Source: Candidatus Pacearchaeota archaeon
GTDB taxonomy: Archaea; Nanobdellota; Nanobdellia; Pacearchaeales; GW2011-AR1
NCBI GenBank assembly: GCA_003694055.1
Contig: RFLC01000125.1
Location: 1 to 8,592 of the forward strand
DNA: 8,592 bases
Direction: 5' to 3'
In this document: piece by piece, positions 1 to 5,899 of the stretch
How the letters are laid out: every line of letters starts with the position of its first letter
Numbering within the stretch: the stretch's first letter is position 1
Notes under the pieces: generated by a model
Told to the model about the DNA's origin: nothing
The model's input: the letters and a program-made list of their open reading frames with translations, nothing else
The model's database searches: none
Translations under genes and position numbers: made by a program

Positions 1-7
1 GGGTGTA

Positions 8-75
8 GCGATTTATCGACGGAAAGTCAAGGGCGCGGGAATGCTAGCGCGTCGGGAAACTTGCGCGCCGCGCGC
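8..75 (+). repeat. Dispersed 68-bp repeat, copy 1
   Basis: These 68 bases align without gaps to 3973-4040, with 61 matches and 7 mismatches by hand alignment (about 90% identity). The shared block begins GCGATTTATCGACGGAAA and ends CTTGCGCGCCGCGCGC. Both copies are in non-coding spacer and in the same orientation. Beyond the block, both copies also carry GGAACGAG followed by CGCT at differing distances, so the ancestral element was probably longer. The 3' end can fold as GCGCG-CCG-CGCGC (63-75), a weaker version of the stem in copy 2. The nature of the element (mobile, regulatory or RNA-coding) is unknown. Confidence 0.8.
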
Positions 76-257
76 GCCGCGGAACGAGAGCGCTGATCAA
101 ATGGACAAGGTTTTGCGAGGGCACGGAATGCGTTGCCATCAGGGCTGCGCAGCCAAACAAGCATTGTTGCGCATGAAAGAACCAGCACGTAACTTTGCTT
201 TTCATGCGCTAGAACGCGCGCTTTAGCAAAAGGCAGTTCACAGCACCAACAACTAAG

Positions 258-265
258 TTTATAAA
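258..265 (+). promoter_or_regulatory. TATA box of lemA
   Basis: TTTATAAA ends 21 nt before the ATG at 287. Archaeal transcription usually starts about 25 bases downstream of the TATA centre, which places the start at or next to the ATG, so the transcript is probably leaderless. No Shine-Dalgarno motif precedes the ATG. Confidence 0.7.
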
Positions 266-286
266 CATCACTTTCCAACTACACAG

Positions 287-841
287 ATGGTGTTAGTTTG
301 GATTTTAGCAGCTCTTGTCGTTCTGATAGCGTTAGCGTTTGTCTACTATTACAACCGATTTGTCGTGCTTGAGAATCGCATTGACAACGCGCTATCGCAG
401 ATAGACGTGCAATTGCGCAAGAGAGCTGACCTTGTTCCAAGTCTTGTGAAAACAGTGAAGGGGTATGCAAAACACGAGAAAGAAATAATGAAGTCAGTCA
501 CAGAGGCGCGCAAACAACTCCTTGCGCAGAAAGAGTTGAAAGGAAAGATAAAGGCAAACAATCAGCTTCAGCAAGCACTAAAGAGCATCTTTGCACTTGC
601 AGAAAACTACCCGCAGCTAAAAGCAAATGAAAATTTCTTGCAGTTGCAACAAGAACTTGCGAACATTGAGGACAGAATTGCCTACGCGCGCCAGTATTAC
701 AACGACGCAATCCTCGCTTACAACAATCTCGTCGAGCGCTTTCCCGGAGTGATGTTCGCAAAACTTTACAACAAAAAAGAGCGAGAGTACCTAGAGATTC
801 CGCAAGAGGCGCGAGCTGTTCCAAAAATCGATTTTGATTAG
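287..841 (+). CDS. lemA: LemA family membrane protein
   Basis: A 184-residue LemA-family protein of normal length. Residues 3-22 form one N-terminal transmembrane helix, followed directly by YYNRFVVLENRID and then the family signature in which polar residues precede RADLVPSLVKTVKGYAKHE (about 45-64). A second hallmark near residues 125-165 includes the IEDRIAYARQYYNDA stretch, then YNNLVERFPG. The body is predicted as a long helical bundle, probably with a short or external N-terminus and the bulk on one membrane face. LemA proteins are widespread in bacteria and archaea, but their biochemical role is not settled, so I give none. The ATG at 287 is chosen because a TATA box sits 21 nt upstream. 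The gene stands alone: the next gene starts 67 bp later with its own promoter. It ends in TAG, which shows that TAG works as a stop in this genome. Confidence 0.93.
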   Translation: MVLVWILAALVVLIALAFVYYYNRFVVLENRIDNALSQIDVQLRKRADLVPSLVKTVKGYAKHEKEIMKSVTEARKQLLAQKELKGKIKANNQLQQALKSIFALAENYPQLKANENFLQLQQELANIEDRIAYARQYYNDAILAYNNLVERFPGVMFAKLYNKKEREYLEIPQEARAVPKIDFD

Positions 842-878
842 CTCTCCTGCTCTTCTCGCGCGCTAGAATTTACGAAAA

Positions 879-886
879 TTAAATAA
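879..886 (+). promoter_or_regulatory. TATA box of the interrupted membrane gene
   Basis: TTAAATAA ends 22 nt before the ATG at 909, the same spacing seen at the other genes. This selects ATG 909 over the in-frame TTG at 891 as the start, and suggests the downstream gene was or is transcribed separately from lemA. Confidence 0.6.
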
Positions 887-908
887 ACAATTGCACGCCC
901 GAGCTGGA

Positions 909-1445
909 ATGAATTGCAGAAAATTTCCATATCTCCACGCGTCCATATTCACGCTCGCACTTCTTCTAAGTGTAATCTTGCTTATCAATCGTTCCAATTT
1001 TTCATTCAAGTTTTTTGATAAATTCGATTTCATTGGCAGGGTGTATTTAGAACACTTTCTAGCAGGTTTCCTCATGCCGCTGTTGCTATCAATCATAAGC
1101 TTCTCCATAATTTTTCGTTTTTCCAACCGCCCCCACCCTCTCTTTAAAATATTTCAGTTATGCGTTCAGTTAGGCATCAACTCCCCCATCGCCCTTTCTA
1201 TTTGGTAGGAATTGATCCGGCCGGTTATTAAATTGTTATTTATTTCTATTGCAACTAACGCCACCGTCTTATTTCTTCCAACTTTAATCTCGTGGTGGCT
1301 TGGCCGTCTTGAACTTCTCCAACTGATTTTCGATTTTCTTGGCGTATTCTTTTCACTCTTATTTTTTATTTCTTTCCAACGCAAATGCAGGAGTGCCAAG
1401 AGCGGCGCGTGTGAGTTGCCGTCATGTAGAAGTAGAGTTTTCTAG
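909..1445 (+). pseudogene. Polytopic membrane protein gene with in-frame TAG at codon 100
   Basis: From ATG 909 the frame encodes 99 residues ending ...ALSIW, then a TAG at 1206-1208. The same frame then continues as ELIRPVIK... for 78 more codons to a second TAG at 1443-1445. Both halves are strongly hydrophobic. Helices are likely near residues 11-27, 50-70 and 81-98 before the stop and about 107-131 and 137-156 after it. The motifs YLEHFLAGFLMP, IW-stop-ELIRP and DFLGVFFSLLFF recall the layout of small VanZ-like or related integral membrane proteins, with a conserved Trp-Glu straddling the stop. This is a weak family guess. The promoter is intact and only one codon is wrong, so it is a recent nonsense mutation, a programmed readthrough (stop or pyrrolysine) or a sequencing error. 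The last 20 codons run into GCGC-rich sequence and may be a non-native tail. It converges on mcm with a 27-bp gap. Confidence 0.6.
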
Positions 1446-1472
1446 CGCGATTGAGCGGCGCCGAGCAAACTA

Positions 1473-3503
1473 TTAAATCCTCTGAATGTAGCCCTTCTTC
1501 GGCCTGAAAATATCTCCTGCTTTTGAGAGTTGGTCAAGTGCTTCCTCAAGTTCAACTTCGCTTAGCTTACCTTCAACTGCTTTTTCAATCTCTTCAATCG
1601 GGATTAGCTTGCCTAGCCGGCTTTCAAGCTGGCCGAGCGTTTCTTTCAAGAGCAAAATTTTGCTGCGTTTTGATGTTGGAATTCCTGTTGTTATGCGGTC
1701 AATGTCAAATGTCTTCGTTTCCTCGTCATAACCAACTTGCATTAGCGAGTACTTCACAAGCTCGATGGCAACCTTTGCGTCTTCTTTCTCAACATATTCG
1801 CTCAATCTCATTTTTGCGTGAGCTTCAGACAGGCGGACAATGCCTTCTAGCTGTCTAGCAGTGATTGGGATTGCCTTGATTTCGCTCTCAACCTTAATCG
1901 CTCGGTTGCGCAAGCGGACGTAAAAGTCCTTAATCATGTTGATTGCCTCTTCTGTTAGCTTCGGTCGGATTTTTTGTTTCGCGTAGGAGATGTACTTTCG
2001 CAAGAGTTTTGTGTCAATCACATCGCGCATAACTCCTTCTTGATGTTCCTCTAGGATGTGGGTTGCTATCGCGGCGTCTTGCGTTTTGTTTGGCAAGTCG
2101 CGCAAGGTGAAAATTACATCAAACCTGCTGAGCAGTGCGGGAGAGATGTCAATCTGCTGAGGGATGGGTGTGTAGGGATCGAAACGACCAAGTTTTGGGT
2201 TGCCTGCAGCCAGCACTGTTGTTTCAGCGCGGAGCGTGGCGTGGATGCTTGCTTTTGAAATCGTAACTGACTGCTGCTCCATTGCCTCGTGCATTGTGCT
2301 GCGGTCGTGCTCGTTCATCTTTTCAATCTCATCAACGCAAAGCACACCCTTGTTTGCAAGCACGAGCGCGCCAGCCTCCAAACTCCAACCGCGCAAGAAC
2401 TCATCCTTCACAACCGCGGCAGTGAGTCCAGCTGCAGAAGCTGCCTTTCCCGAAACATACCTCCCTCGCGGCGCAACTGCAGCAGCGCACTTCAACATAA
2501 CTGACTTCGCCACGCCAGGATCGCCGACAAGCAAAACATGAATATCACCCCTCGAAGTTCCGCCGTCTGACTTAACTTTCTTCACCCCTCCGAAAAGTTG
2601 CAACAACACTGCTTCCTTGATGCGTTCATACCCATATATGCTCGGTGCAAGACTCCGCGCAAGCTTCTTGAAAATATGCGGGTCTGCCGCAAGCTCGATA
2701 ATCTGCTTCTCATCCTCCTCTGTTATTTCCAGATCCTCGAACGATTCTTCGAGCGGAAGAATGTTGTTTGCCTCAATCACAATGTCAAAGCGCGTTGAGA
2801 TGGAGCCAGTTTTGAGCGGCACTGCAACCTCTTTCAACACGCCGTACACTCTAACCTTGCTTCCCGGAGTGGTGCGCCCCTCTATCTTCGGGTCCACAAG
2901 GTCTTCTTTCAAAAACACGCTGATGCGGCGCGGTTGCTCACCACCTTCAAGCGTATCTGGCGACTCCTCAATCACAACTCTCTGCACATCAACCATATCT
3001 TTTGAAATCACTTTAAAGCTTCCTTTCCATCCGCACGAGCACCTCGACGGCTCGCGGAACTTTCTGTCAATTTGCAGCACAGAGAGCAGCGCGCCGCAGT
3101 TCGGGCACTCAAACCGGGCATTGACAACTTGCGGCCGCACATCTGACGCCTGCCTCACAATCCCCTCAATCCAAAGCAACTTGTCAAGGTGCTTAACCCT
3201 AATCTCCCTGATTTTTATGTGCGCGCTCTTGGGCAAATCAAGCAACCTAATCCTCGGCTTTTCAACAAGGTCAAGCTCCTCGAGCGCAAGCTCCATAGTT
3301 GCAATCGTGTCCTCTGGAAAGTCAAGAATTTTCTCAGCAAGCGTCGGGGAAAACGCAGCCACATCTGGAAAGTAAACCTTAATAGTCCCGCCTTCCTTGC
3401 GGATGTTCTCAGCTATCTCGCTCTTGTAAGTGTTAAAAAACTCCTTTGCTTCAACAAGCAGCTCGTCATCTTTCCCCTTTTGCCGCGGAACCAAACCATC
3501 CAT
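1473..3503 (-). CDS. mcm: MCM replicative DNA helicase
   Basis: A complete 676-residue minichromosome maintenance protein, the ATP-driven 3'-5' helicase that forms rings at archaeal replication forks. The N-terminal domain (about 15-250) includes an OB-fold and a zinc-binding loop with Cys133, Cys136, Cys155 and Cys157; the second pair has only one residue between the cysteines. The AAA+ domain (about 270-590) shows Walker A GDPGVAKS at 327-334, Walker B VLCVDEIEKM at 387-396, sensor 1 AAGNP at 432-436 and the arginine finger SRFD at 459-462. Residues from about 605 form the usual C-terminal winged-helix region. All catalytic motifs are intact and no intein is present. The start at 3503 is supported by a TATA box 20 nt upstream, so the mRNA is probably leaderless. 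The gene is monocistronic, with a 733-bp spacer upstream and a convergent neighbour downstream. No GINS or Cdc6/Orc1 gene is adjacent. Confidence 0.97.
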   Translation of the reverse strand: MDGLVPRQKGKDDELLVEAKEFFNTYKSEIAENIRKEGGTIKVYFPDVAAFSPTLAEKILDFPEDTIATMELALEELDLVEKPRIRLLDLPKSAHIKIREIRVKHLDKLLWIEGIVRQASDVRPQVVNARFECPNCGALLSVLQIDRKFREPSRCSCGWKGSFKVISKDMVDVQRVVIEESPDTLEGGEQPRRISVFLKEDLVDPKIEGRTTPGSKVRVYGVLKEVAVPLKTGSISTRFDIVIEANNILPLEESFEDLEITEEDEKQIIELAADPHIFKKLARSLAPSIYGYERIKEAVLLQLFGGVKKVKSDGGTSRGDIHVLLVGDPGVAKSVMLKCAAAVAPRGRYVSGKAASAAGLTAAVVKDEFLRGWSLEAGALVLANKGVLCVDEIEKMNEHDRSTMHEAMEQQSVTISKASIHATLRAETTVLAAGNPKLGRFDPYTPIPQQIDISPALLSRFDVIFTLRDLPNKTQDAAIATHILEEHQEGVMRDVIDTKLLRKYISYAKQKIRPKLTEEAINMIKDFYVRLRNRAIKVESEIKAIPITARQLEGIVRLSEAHAKMRLSEYVEKEDAKVAIELVKYSLMQVGYDEETKTFDIDRITTGIPTSKRSKILLLKETLGQLESRLGKLIPIEEIEKAVEGKLSEVELEEALDQLSKAGDIFRPKKGYIQRI

Positions 3504-3523
3504 TGAAAATTAAAACCTAGCTC

Positions 3524-3531
3524 ATTTATAT
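3524..3531 (-). promoter_or_regulatory. TATA box of mcm
   Basis: Read on the minus strand this is ATATAAAT, ending 20 nt before the mcm ATG at 3503. The spacing predicts transcription starting at or within a few bases of the ATG. Confidence 0.65.
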
Positions 3532-3601
3532 GGTTTTTCGTTCTCTTGTGAGTAGCGTCGAACTAAAAGGTTTAATTATCAACAAACCCTGCTTTTTCAA
3601 C

Positions 3602-3841
3602 TTAACGTGCTTTTCTCCTGAAATTGAGATGTTTTCCTTGTTGCTCTTTGAGTTCTCGTTCGTATTCTTGGAGTTCTCGCTCGCCTGTGTGGCGGAGCGC
3701 AAAAAGCTGCGCGTGTAACATATCAAGAGCGCGCATCTCTGGGAGTGTTACTCGTTGATTGCCCTTTCCATCTGCCCGAGATTTTAGTAAAATTACACTT
3801 CTGAAAAATATTGGGTTGTTGTGTTCGCGCGCGGGCAGCAT
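3602..3841 (-). CDS. Possible small charged protein, doubtful
   Basis: An open frame of 79 codons whose C-terminal half, from RALDMLHAQLFALRHTGE to KEQQGKHLNFRRKAR, looks like an amphipathic, coiled-coil-prone charged helix, more protein-like than the other frames of this spacer. Against it, the ATG at 3841 lies in the GC-rich direct repeat, has no TATA box at the distance seen for every other gene here, and the first 25 residues look random. A start nearer residue 25-30 would need a non-ATG codon that I do not find in frame. It could be a gene relic or chance. No family recognised. Confidence 0.18.
   Translation of the reverse strand: MLPAREHNNPIFFRSVILLKSRADGKGNQRVTLPEMRALDMLHAQLFALRHTGERELQEYERELKEQQGKHLNFRRKAR
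3820..3834 (+). repeat. 15-bp direct repeat, left copy
   Basis: TGTGTTCGCGCGCGG occurs here and again exactly at 3959-3973, 139 bp downstream in the same orientation. The right copy abuts and overlaps by one base the 68-bp dispersed repeat. The pair could be target-site-like or recombination remnants bounding the 124-bp segment 3835-3958, or simply members of the local GCGC-rich sequence family. Confidence 0.6.
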
Positions 3842-3958
3842 TTGTCTCTCTCGCTCACATGCGCCAGATGTGCGCGAATTTTATGTCGCGCGCATTGCTT
3901 ATCCCAATTCATCTTAGTTTTAAGAGTCCGACTACGTGGCGATGCGCATAGGACGTGC

Positions 3959-3973
3959 TGTGTTCGCGCGCGG
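3959..3973 (+). repeat. 15-bp direct repeat, right copy
   Basis: Exact second copy of TGTGTTCGCGCGCGG. Its last G is the first base of the 68-bp dispersed repeat copy 2, so this copy marks the left edge of that element. Confidence 0.6.
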
Positions 3974-4040
3974 CGATTTATCGACGGAAAATCTAGTGCG
4001 CAGGAATGCGAGCGCGTTGGGAAGCTTGCGCGCCGCGCGC
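3973..4040 (+). repeat. Dispersed 68-bp repeat, copy 2
   Basis: Ungapped match to 8-75 with 7 mismatches in 68. It lies downstream of the DsbA-like gene (which is on the minus strand) and well away from the mcm promoter. Its 3' end forms the left arm, loop and most of the right arm of the hairpin at 4024-4044. Compared with copy 1, an insertion of about 40 bp (4041-4085) separates the block from the shared GGAACGAG stretch. Confidence 0.8.
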
Positions 4041-4044
4041 AAGC
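4024..4044. repeat. Hairpin, 9-bp perfect stem, 3-nt loop
   Basis: GCTTGCGCG (4024-4032) pairs perfectly with CGCGCAAGC (4036-4044) around a CCG loop. With seven G-C pairs it would be very stable as RNA or as a single-strand extrusion. No T-tract follows on either strand, so it is not an obvious terminator. Confidence 0.7.
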
Positions 4045-4095
4045 GCAAAGCTCGACGAACTCTGCGTTAAGGCCGCGCCGCGCGACGTGGAACGA

Positions 4096-4114
4096 GCGCT
4101 CTGGTCCAGAGCGC
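4096..4114. repeat. Near-perfect palindrome, 9-bp arms, 1-bp centre
   Basis: GCGCTCTGG (4096-4104), a single T, then CCAGAGCGC (4106-4114). As DNA this is a compact dyad that a dimeric protein could bind; as RNA the hairpin would need a larger loop and lose a few inner pairs. It lies 52 bp after the hairpin at 4024-4044, so the two may belong to one structured element. Confidence 0.65.
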
Positions 4115-4186
4115 GAGCACACTTTTAGAAAATTCGCGCTGCGCAACTGCTCCTTGTGAAGCGCTCAAGAAAGGCGTTGCACATGT

Positions 4187-4191
4187 AAAAA
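4187..4191 (-). terminator. Possible terminator T-tract for the DsbA-like gene
   Basis: On the minus strand a run of five T residues lies 46 nt after the stop codon at 4237. Archaeal RNA polymerase commonly terminates at T-runs without a hairpin. The run is short, so this is tentative. Confidence 0.3.
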
Positions 4192-4236
4192 GAATCACGA
4201 GTTAACTCAGATTTTCACCATCTAGAACGAGCACTT

Positions 4237-5298
4237 TCACTCGCTGTTTGTGTTAGAATCGCTCCCGTCATTTCCGTTGTTCCCTGCATCTCCTGCGTCG
4301 GCGTTGCTCGCAAGTTCAGCGTCGATGTATTGTTTGAACACTGAATACGGCTGCGCCCCACTTATTGGTTTGCCGTTGATAACGAAGTAAGGGGTGCCTT
4401 GCGCGCCAGCAGCTTGCGCGTCTGCTGCATCCTTGTCAACCTCATCCTTCATCTCATCGTTGTCCAAGCACGAGCTGATGTCATACCCTAACTCTTTTGC
4501 CCACGCCTTGAGGTTCTCTGTGCTCAAGCTCTGTTGGTTCTCAAATATCTTGTCGTGCATCTTAAAGTATGCCTCATCACTGCCTCCTGCAGCTTTCCTA
4601 ACGCACTCTGCCGCTTCTGCCGCTTTCTGAGCCATTGGGTGAATGCTGTTCAACGGAAAGTCGCGATAGACAAGCTTCACTTTTCCTGTTTCAATGTAGT
4701 CTTTCTTCAATTGCGGCAATGTCTGCGACCAGAAGCGGTGACAGAACGGACACTGGTAATCACTGAATTCAATTATTGTGACTGGAGCATTCGGGTCACC
4801 TAGCACAGCGTCGTCATCTGCGCTTGCCTCGACGTTGGCGCCTGCGTTCGCTCCGCTGTTTTGCTGGGCTTGTGCGTTAGCATTCTGAGCTTGCTGCGCG
4901 TCTTTGTCGAGCGGGACTATTTGTCTCACAATGTACTTCCCGTCGCGCGTTGCATAAACATCAACATCTCTACCTTGGAATTTCACTGTAACAACATAAA
5001 ATCCGTTATTCTCATCAACCTTGCTCAAGCTAACTTTCTCAGGCAAGTTGGGGTCTGCGTTGATGAAATCCACTACTTTCTGCGCAACTTGATCCTTGCT
5101 CAAAACTGCGCTCCCTGCTGGTTGGCGAGCATACATGAAAAGCACAATCACAAAAAGCAATGCGAAAATGAAAGTAGAAACTATCCATGGATTTTTTCTT
5201 AAATTCGAGAAAAAGTTTCCTACAGGAATCTCGATAACGTCCTCGTCCTTAGTTTCTTTCTTGGCGCCGCGGGCGCGCGCTTTTTTCTTTCTTGGCAT
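4237..5298 (-). CDS. Membrane-anchored DsbA-like thiol oxidoreductase
   Basis: A 353-residue protein predicted to act outside the cytoplasmic membrane as a thiol-disulfide oxidoreductase. A basic, Lys/Arg-rich N-terminus (1-36) stays inside; one transmembrane helix spans about 37-56. An extracytoplasmic domain (about 66-130, ending DGKYIVRQIVPL) resembles the small domain found before the thioredoxin fold in other archaeal DsbA-like proteins. A disordered Ala/Gln/Asn linker (about 133-165) follows. The DsbA fold (about 166-328) begins LGDPNAPVTIIEFSDYQCPFC, with the CPFC redox pair at Cys183 and Cys186 and the cis-proline loop GTPYF at 301-305. Cys232 and Cys277 could form a second, structural disulfide. 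The C-terminal 23 residues are an acidic Asn/Gly/Asp/Ser-rich tail. The start at 5298 has a TATA box 19 nt upstream. No DsbB/VKOR partner gene is adjacent, so the electron acceptor is unknown. It may oxidise exported proteins such as the Cys-rich one at 8089-8454 (inference). Confidence 0.9.
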   Translation of the reverse strand: MPRKKKARARGAKKETKDEDVIEIPVGNFFSNLRKNPWIVSTFIFALLFVIVLFMYARQPAGSAVLSKDQVAQKVVDFINADPNLPEKVSLSKVDENNGFYVVTVKFQGRDVDVYATRDGKYIVRQIVPLDKDAQQAQNANAQAQQNSGANAGANVEASADDDAVLGDPNAPVTIIEFSDYQCPFCHRFWSQTLPQLKKDYIETGKVKLVYRDFPLNSIHPMAQKAAEAAECVRKAAGGSDEAYFKMHDKIFENQQSLSTENLKAWAKELGYDISSCLDNDEMKDEVDKDAADAQAAGAQGTPYFVINGKPISGAQPYSVFKQYIDAELASNADAGDAGNNGNDGSDSNTNSE

Positions 5299-5317
5299 AA
5301 GGGACTAACGAAAACCC

Positions 5318-5325
5318 TATTTAAA
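5318..5325 (-). promoter_or_regulatory. TATA box of the DsbA-like gene
   Basis: The minus strand reads TTTAAATA, ending 19 nt before the ATG at 5298, within the spacing range of the other promoters. It predicts a leaderless or nearly leaderless transcript. Confidence 0.65.
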
Positions 5326-5556
5326 AATGTTTGCCTGTCCAAAAACTCCTGAAAACTGCGATGTAGGAAGAGGTTTGACGCGCGCTCGTCTAAGAATGTT
5401 TGTTTGCTCGCGAAGCGCAGTTTGCTCTGCACCTCGCTGCATCGATTGTTAGACCCTCAGCAGAGCACCCTATCAAGCTCCGCGCGCTCGCTAGAAGTGC
5501 GCACGCCTCGCGCGCCATATCACTGAAACACCACTTCTCCAACTTCTGCTAGGTCG

Positions 5557-5576
5557 AGAGCGCTAGCGCGCGCTCT
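5557..5576. repeat. Hairpin, 7-bp stem, 6-nt loop
   Basis: AGAGCGC (5557-5563) pairs with GCGCTCT (5570-5576) around TAGCGC. It ends 29 bp before the 22-bp palindrome. It resembles in sequence the GAGCGC/GCGCTCT arms of the palindrome at 4096-4114, which suggests a family of related spacer hairpins. Confidence 0.5.
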
Positions 5577-5605
5577 TGCTAACTTAGCTTTTTGCGATGA
5601 AAAAG

Positions 5606-5627
5606 TGTATATACATATGTATATACA
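5606..5627. repeat. Perfect 22-bp AT-rich palindrome
   Basis: Each half is an 11-mer, TGTATATACAT and its exact complement, with the centre between 5616 and 5617. It stands out in a GC-rich spacer. A dyad this long and exact suggests a site for a homodimeric regulator or an extruding cruciform. It lies 273 bp from the start of the gene at 5900 and 308 bp from the DsbA-like start, farther than typical archaeal operators, so a direct promoter role is not obvious. Chance is possible because the arms are alternating TA-type sequence. Confidence 0.65.
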
Positions 5628-5870
5628 AAAAATCAAGCGTTTCATGCAGCTAGACTAAGCGCGCTCAACAGCATGCCAAGCATAAAGCGCTCAACTGAGA
5701 CAGCTAAAAGAGCTTTTTCCAAGAACTCTCACTTTATCTGCAACTAAGACCCTTAAACAATTACTGCCCGCTGTGAAATCTTAACACCTGCTAGCTCTGC
5801 AAAACACAAATCCTCCACATCAAATCCAAAAGAATTTGCCTTTCTTTATTTATTTTAAATTAACATAAAG

Positions 5871-5878
5871 TTTTTAAC
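5871..5878 (+). promoter_or_regulatory. Weak TATA-like box of the gene at 5900
   Basis: TTTTTAAC ends 21 nt before the ATG at 5900. It is a weaker match than the other boxes, but the position agrees. A stronger AT run, TTTTAAATTAA, lies further upstream near 5853-5863 and would give a short leader instead. Confidence 0.4.
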
Positions 5879-5899
5879 ATACCATTCCATTAAGTTTGC

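Larger units (their letters stand above)
1..286. other. GC-rich spacer upstream of lemA
   Basis: I see no convincing gene here. Open frames exist on both strands (41-226 + and 27-278 -), but their translations are low-complexity, lack a promoter at the usual distance and overlap each other, so I treat them as chance. The stretch is dense in GCGC and CGCG runs, unlike the AT-rich spacers usual in archaea. It contains one copy of a dispersed repeat (8-75), a perfect 12-bp palindrome GGCTGCGCAGCC at 143-154, and the 9-mer GCGCTAGAA at 206-214 that recurs in two other spacers. It turns AT-rich only in the last 40 bases, where the lemA promoter lies. Any upstream gene lies outside the window. Confidence 0.6.
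3504..4236. other. Long structured spacer between mcm and the DsbA-like gene
   Basis: No well-supported gene. The left end (3504-3535) is the mcm promoter and the right end (4187-4236) the 3' region of the DsbA-like gene. Between about 3820 and 4120 the DNA is packed with GCGC/CGCG runs and holds the second 68-bp repeat, a 15-bp direct repeat and two perfect 9-bp-stem hairpins. Overlapping frames on both strands (3793-4146 - and 3821-4159 +) cross the repeat and hairpins and look like chance frames in GC-rich, stop-poor DNA. No tRNA or rRNA was recognised: no T-loop GTTCGA-type core was found. Confidence 0.55.
5299..5899. other. Gene-free 601-bp spacer between divergent genes
   Basis: No convincing frame on either strand. 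The left 35 bp hold the promoter of the DsbA-like gene. Positions 5375-5580 are GCGC-rich with several short inverted repeats and a TCGCTAGAAG near-match to the recurring GCGCTAGAA motif. A 22-bp perfect AT-rich palindrome sits at 5606-5627. Positions 5655-5700 hold two GCGCTCAAC-like stretches. From about 5780 the sequence becomes AT-rich and leads into the promoter of the gene at 5900. No tRNA, ORB-type origin box or CRISPR repeat was recognised. Confidence 0.55.

Noticed and set aside
27..278. Frames on both strands at the left edge
   Set aside because: They overlap each other and the dispersed repeat, and the + strand frame has no promoter-like sequence before it.
891..908. TTG start at 891 for the interrupted membrane gene
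   Set aside because: The TATA box at 879-886 is only 4 nt before it; ATG 909 has the standard spacing and gives a typical short N-terminus before the first helix.
2617..3375. A 252-codon open frame on the + strand opposite mcm
   Set aside because: It lies fully inside the antisense of a clear MCM gene, is Ser-rich as antisense frames often are, and has no TATA box at the usual distance.
3526..3726. Frames on both strands just upstream of mcm
   Set aside because: The minus-strand frame is Lys/Asn/Ser low complexity and covers the mcm TATA box; the plus-strand frame is Phe/Leu-rich without a promoter.
3793..4159. Overlapping frames of about 112-117 codons on both strands
   Set aside because: They cross the direct repeat, the 68-bp repeat and the hairpins, read as Arg/Ala/Cys-rich low-complexity sequence, and lack promoters; GC-rich DNA has few stops by chance.
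3504..4236. tRNA, rRNA or CRISPR in the long spacers
   Set aside because: No T-loop core, CCA-proximal stem pattern or regularly spaced repeat was found in either long spacer; the direct repeats occur only twice.
5299..5899. Replication origin near mcm
   Set aside because: Despite the AT-rich palindrome and inverted repeats, I find no repeated ORB-like boxes and no cdc6/orc1 gene in the window.
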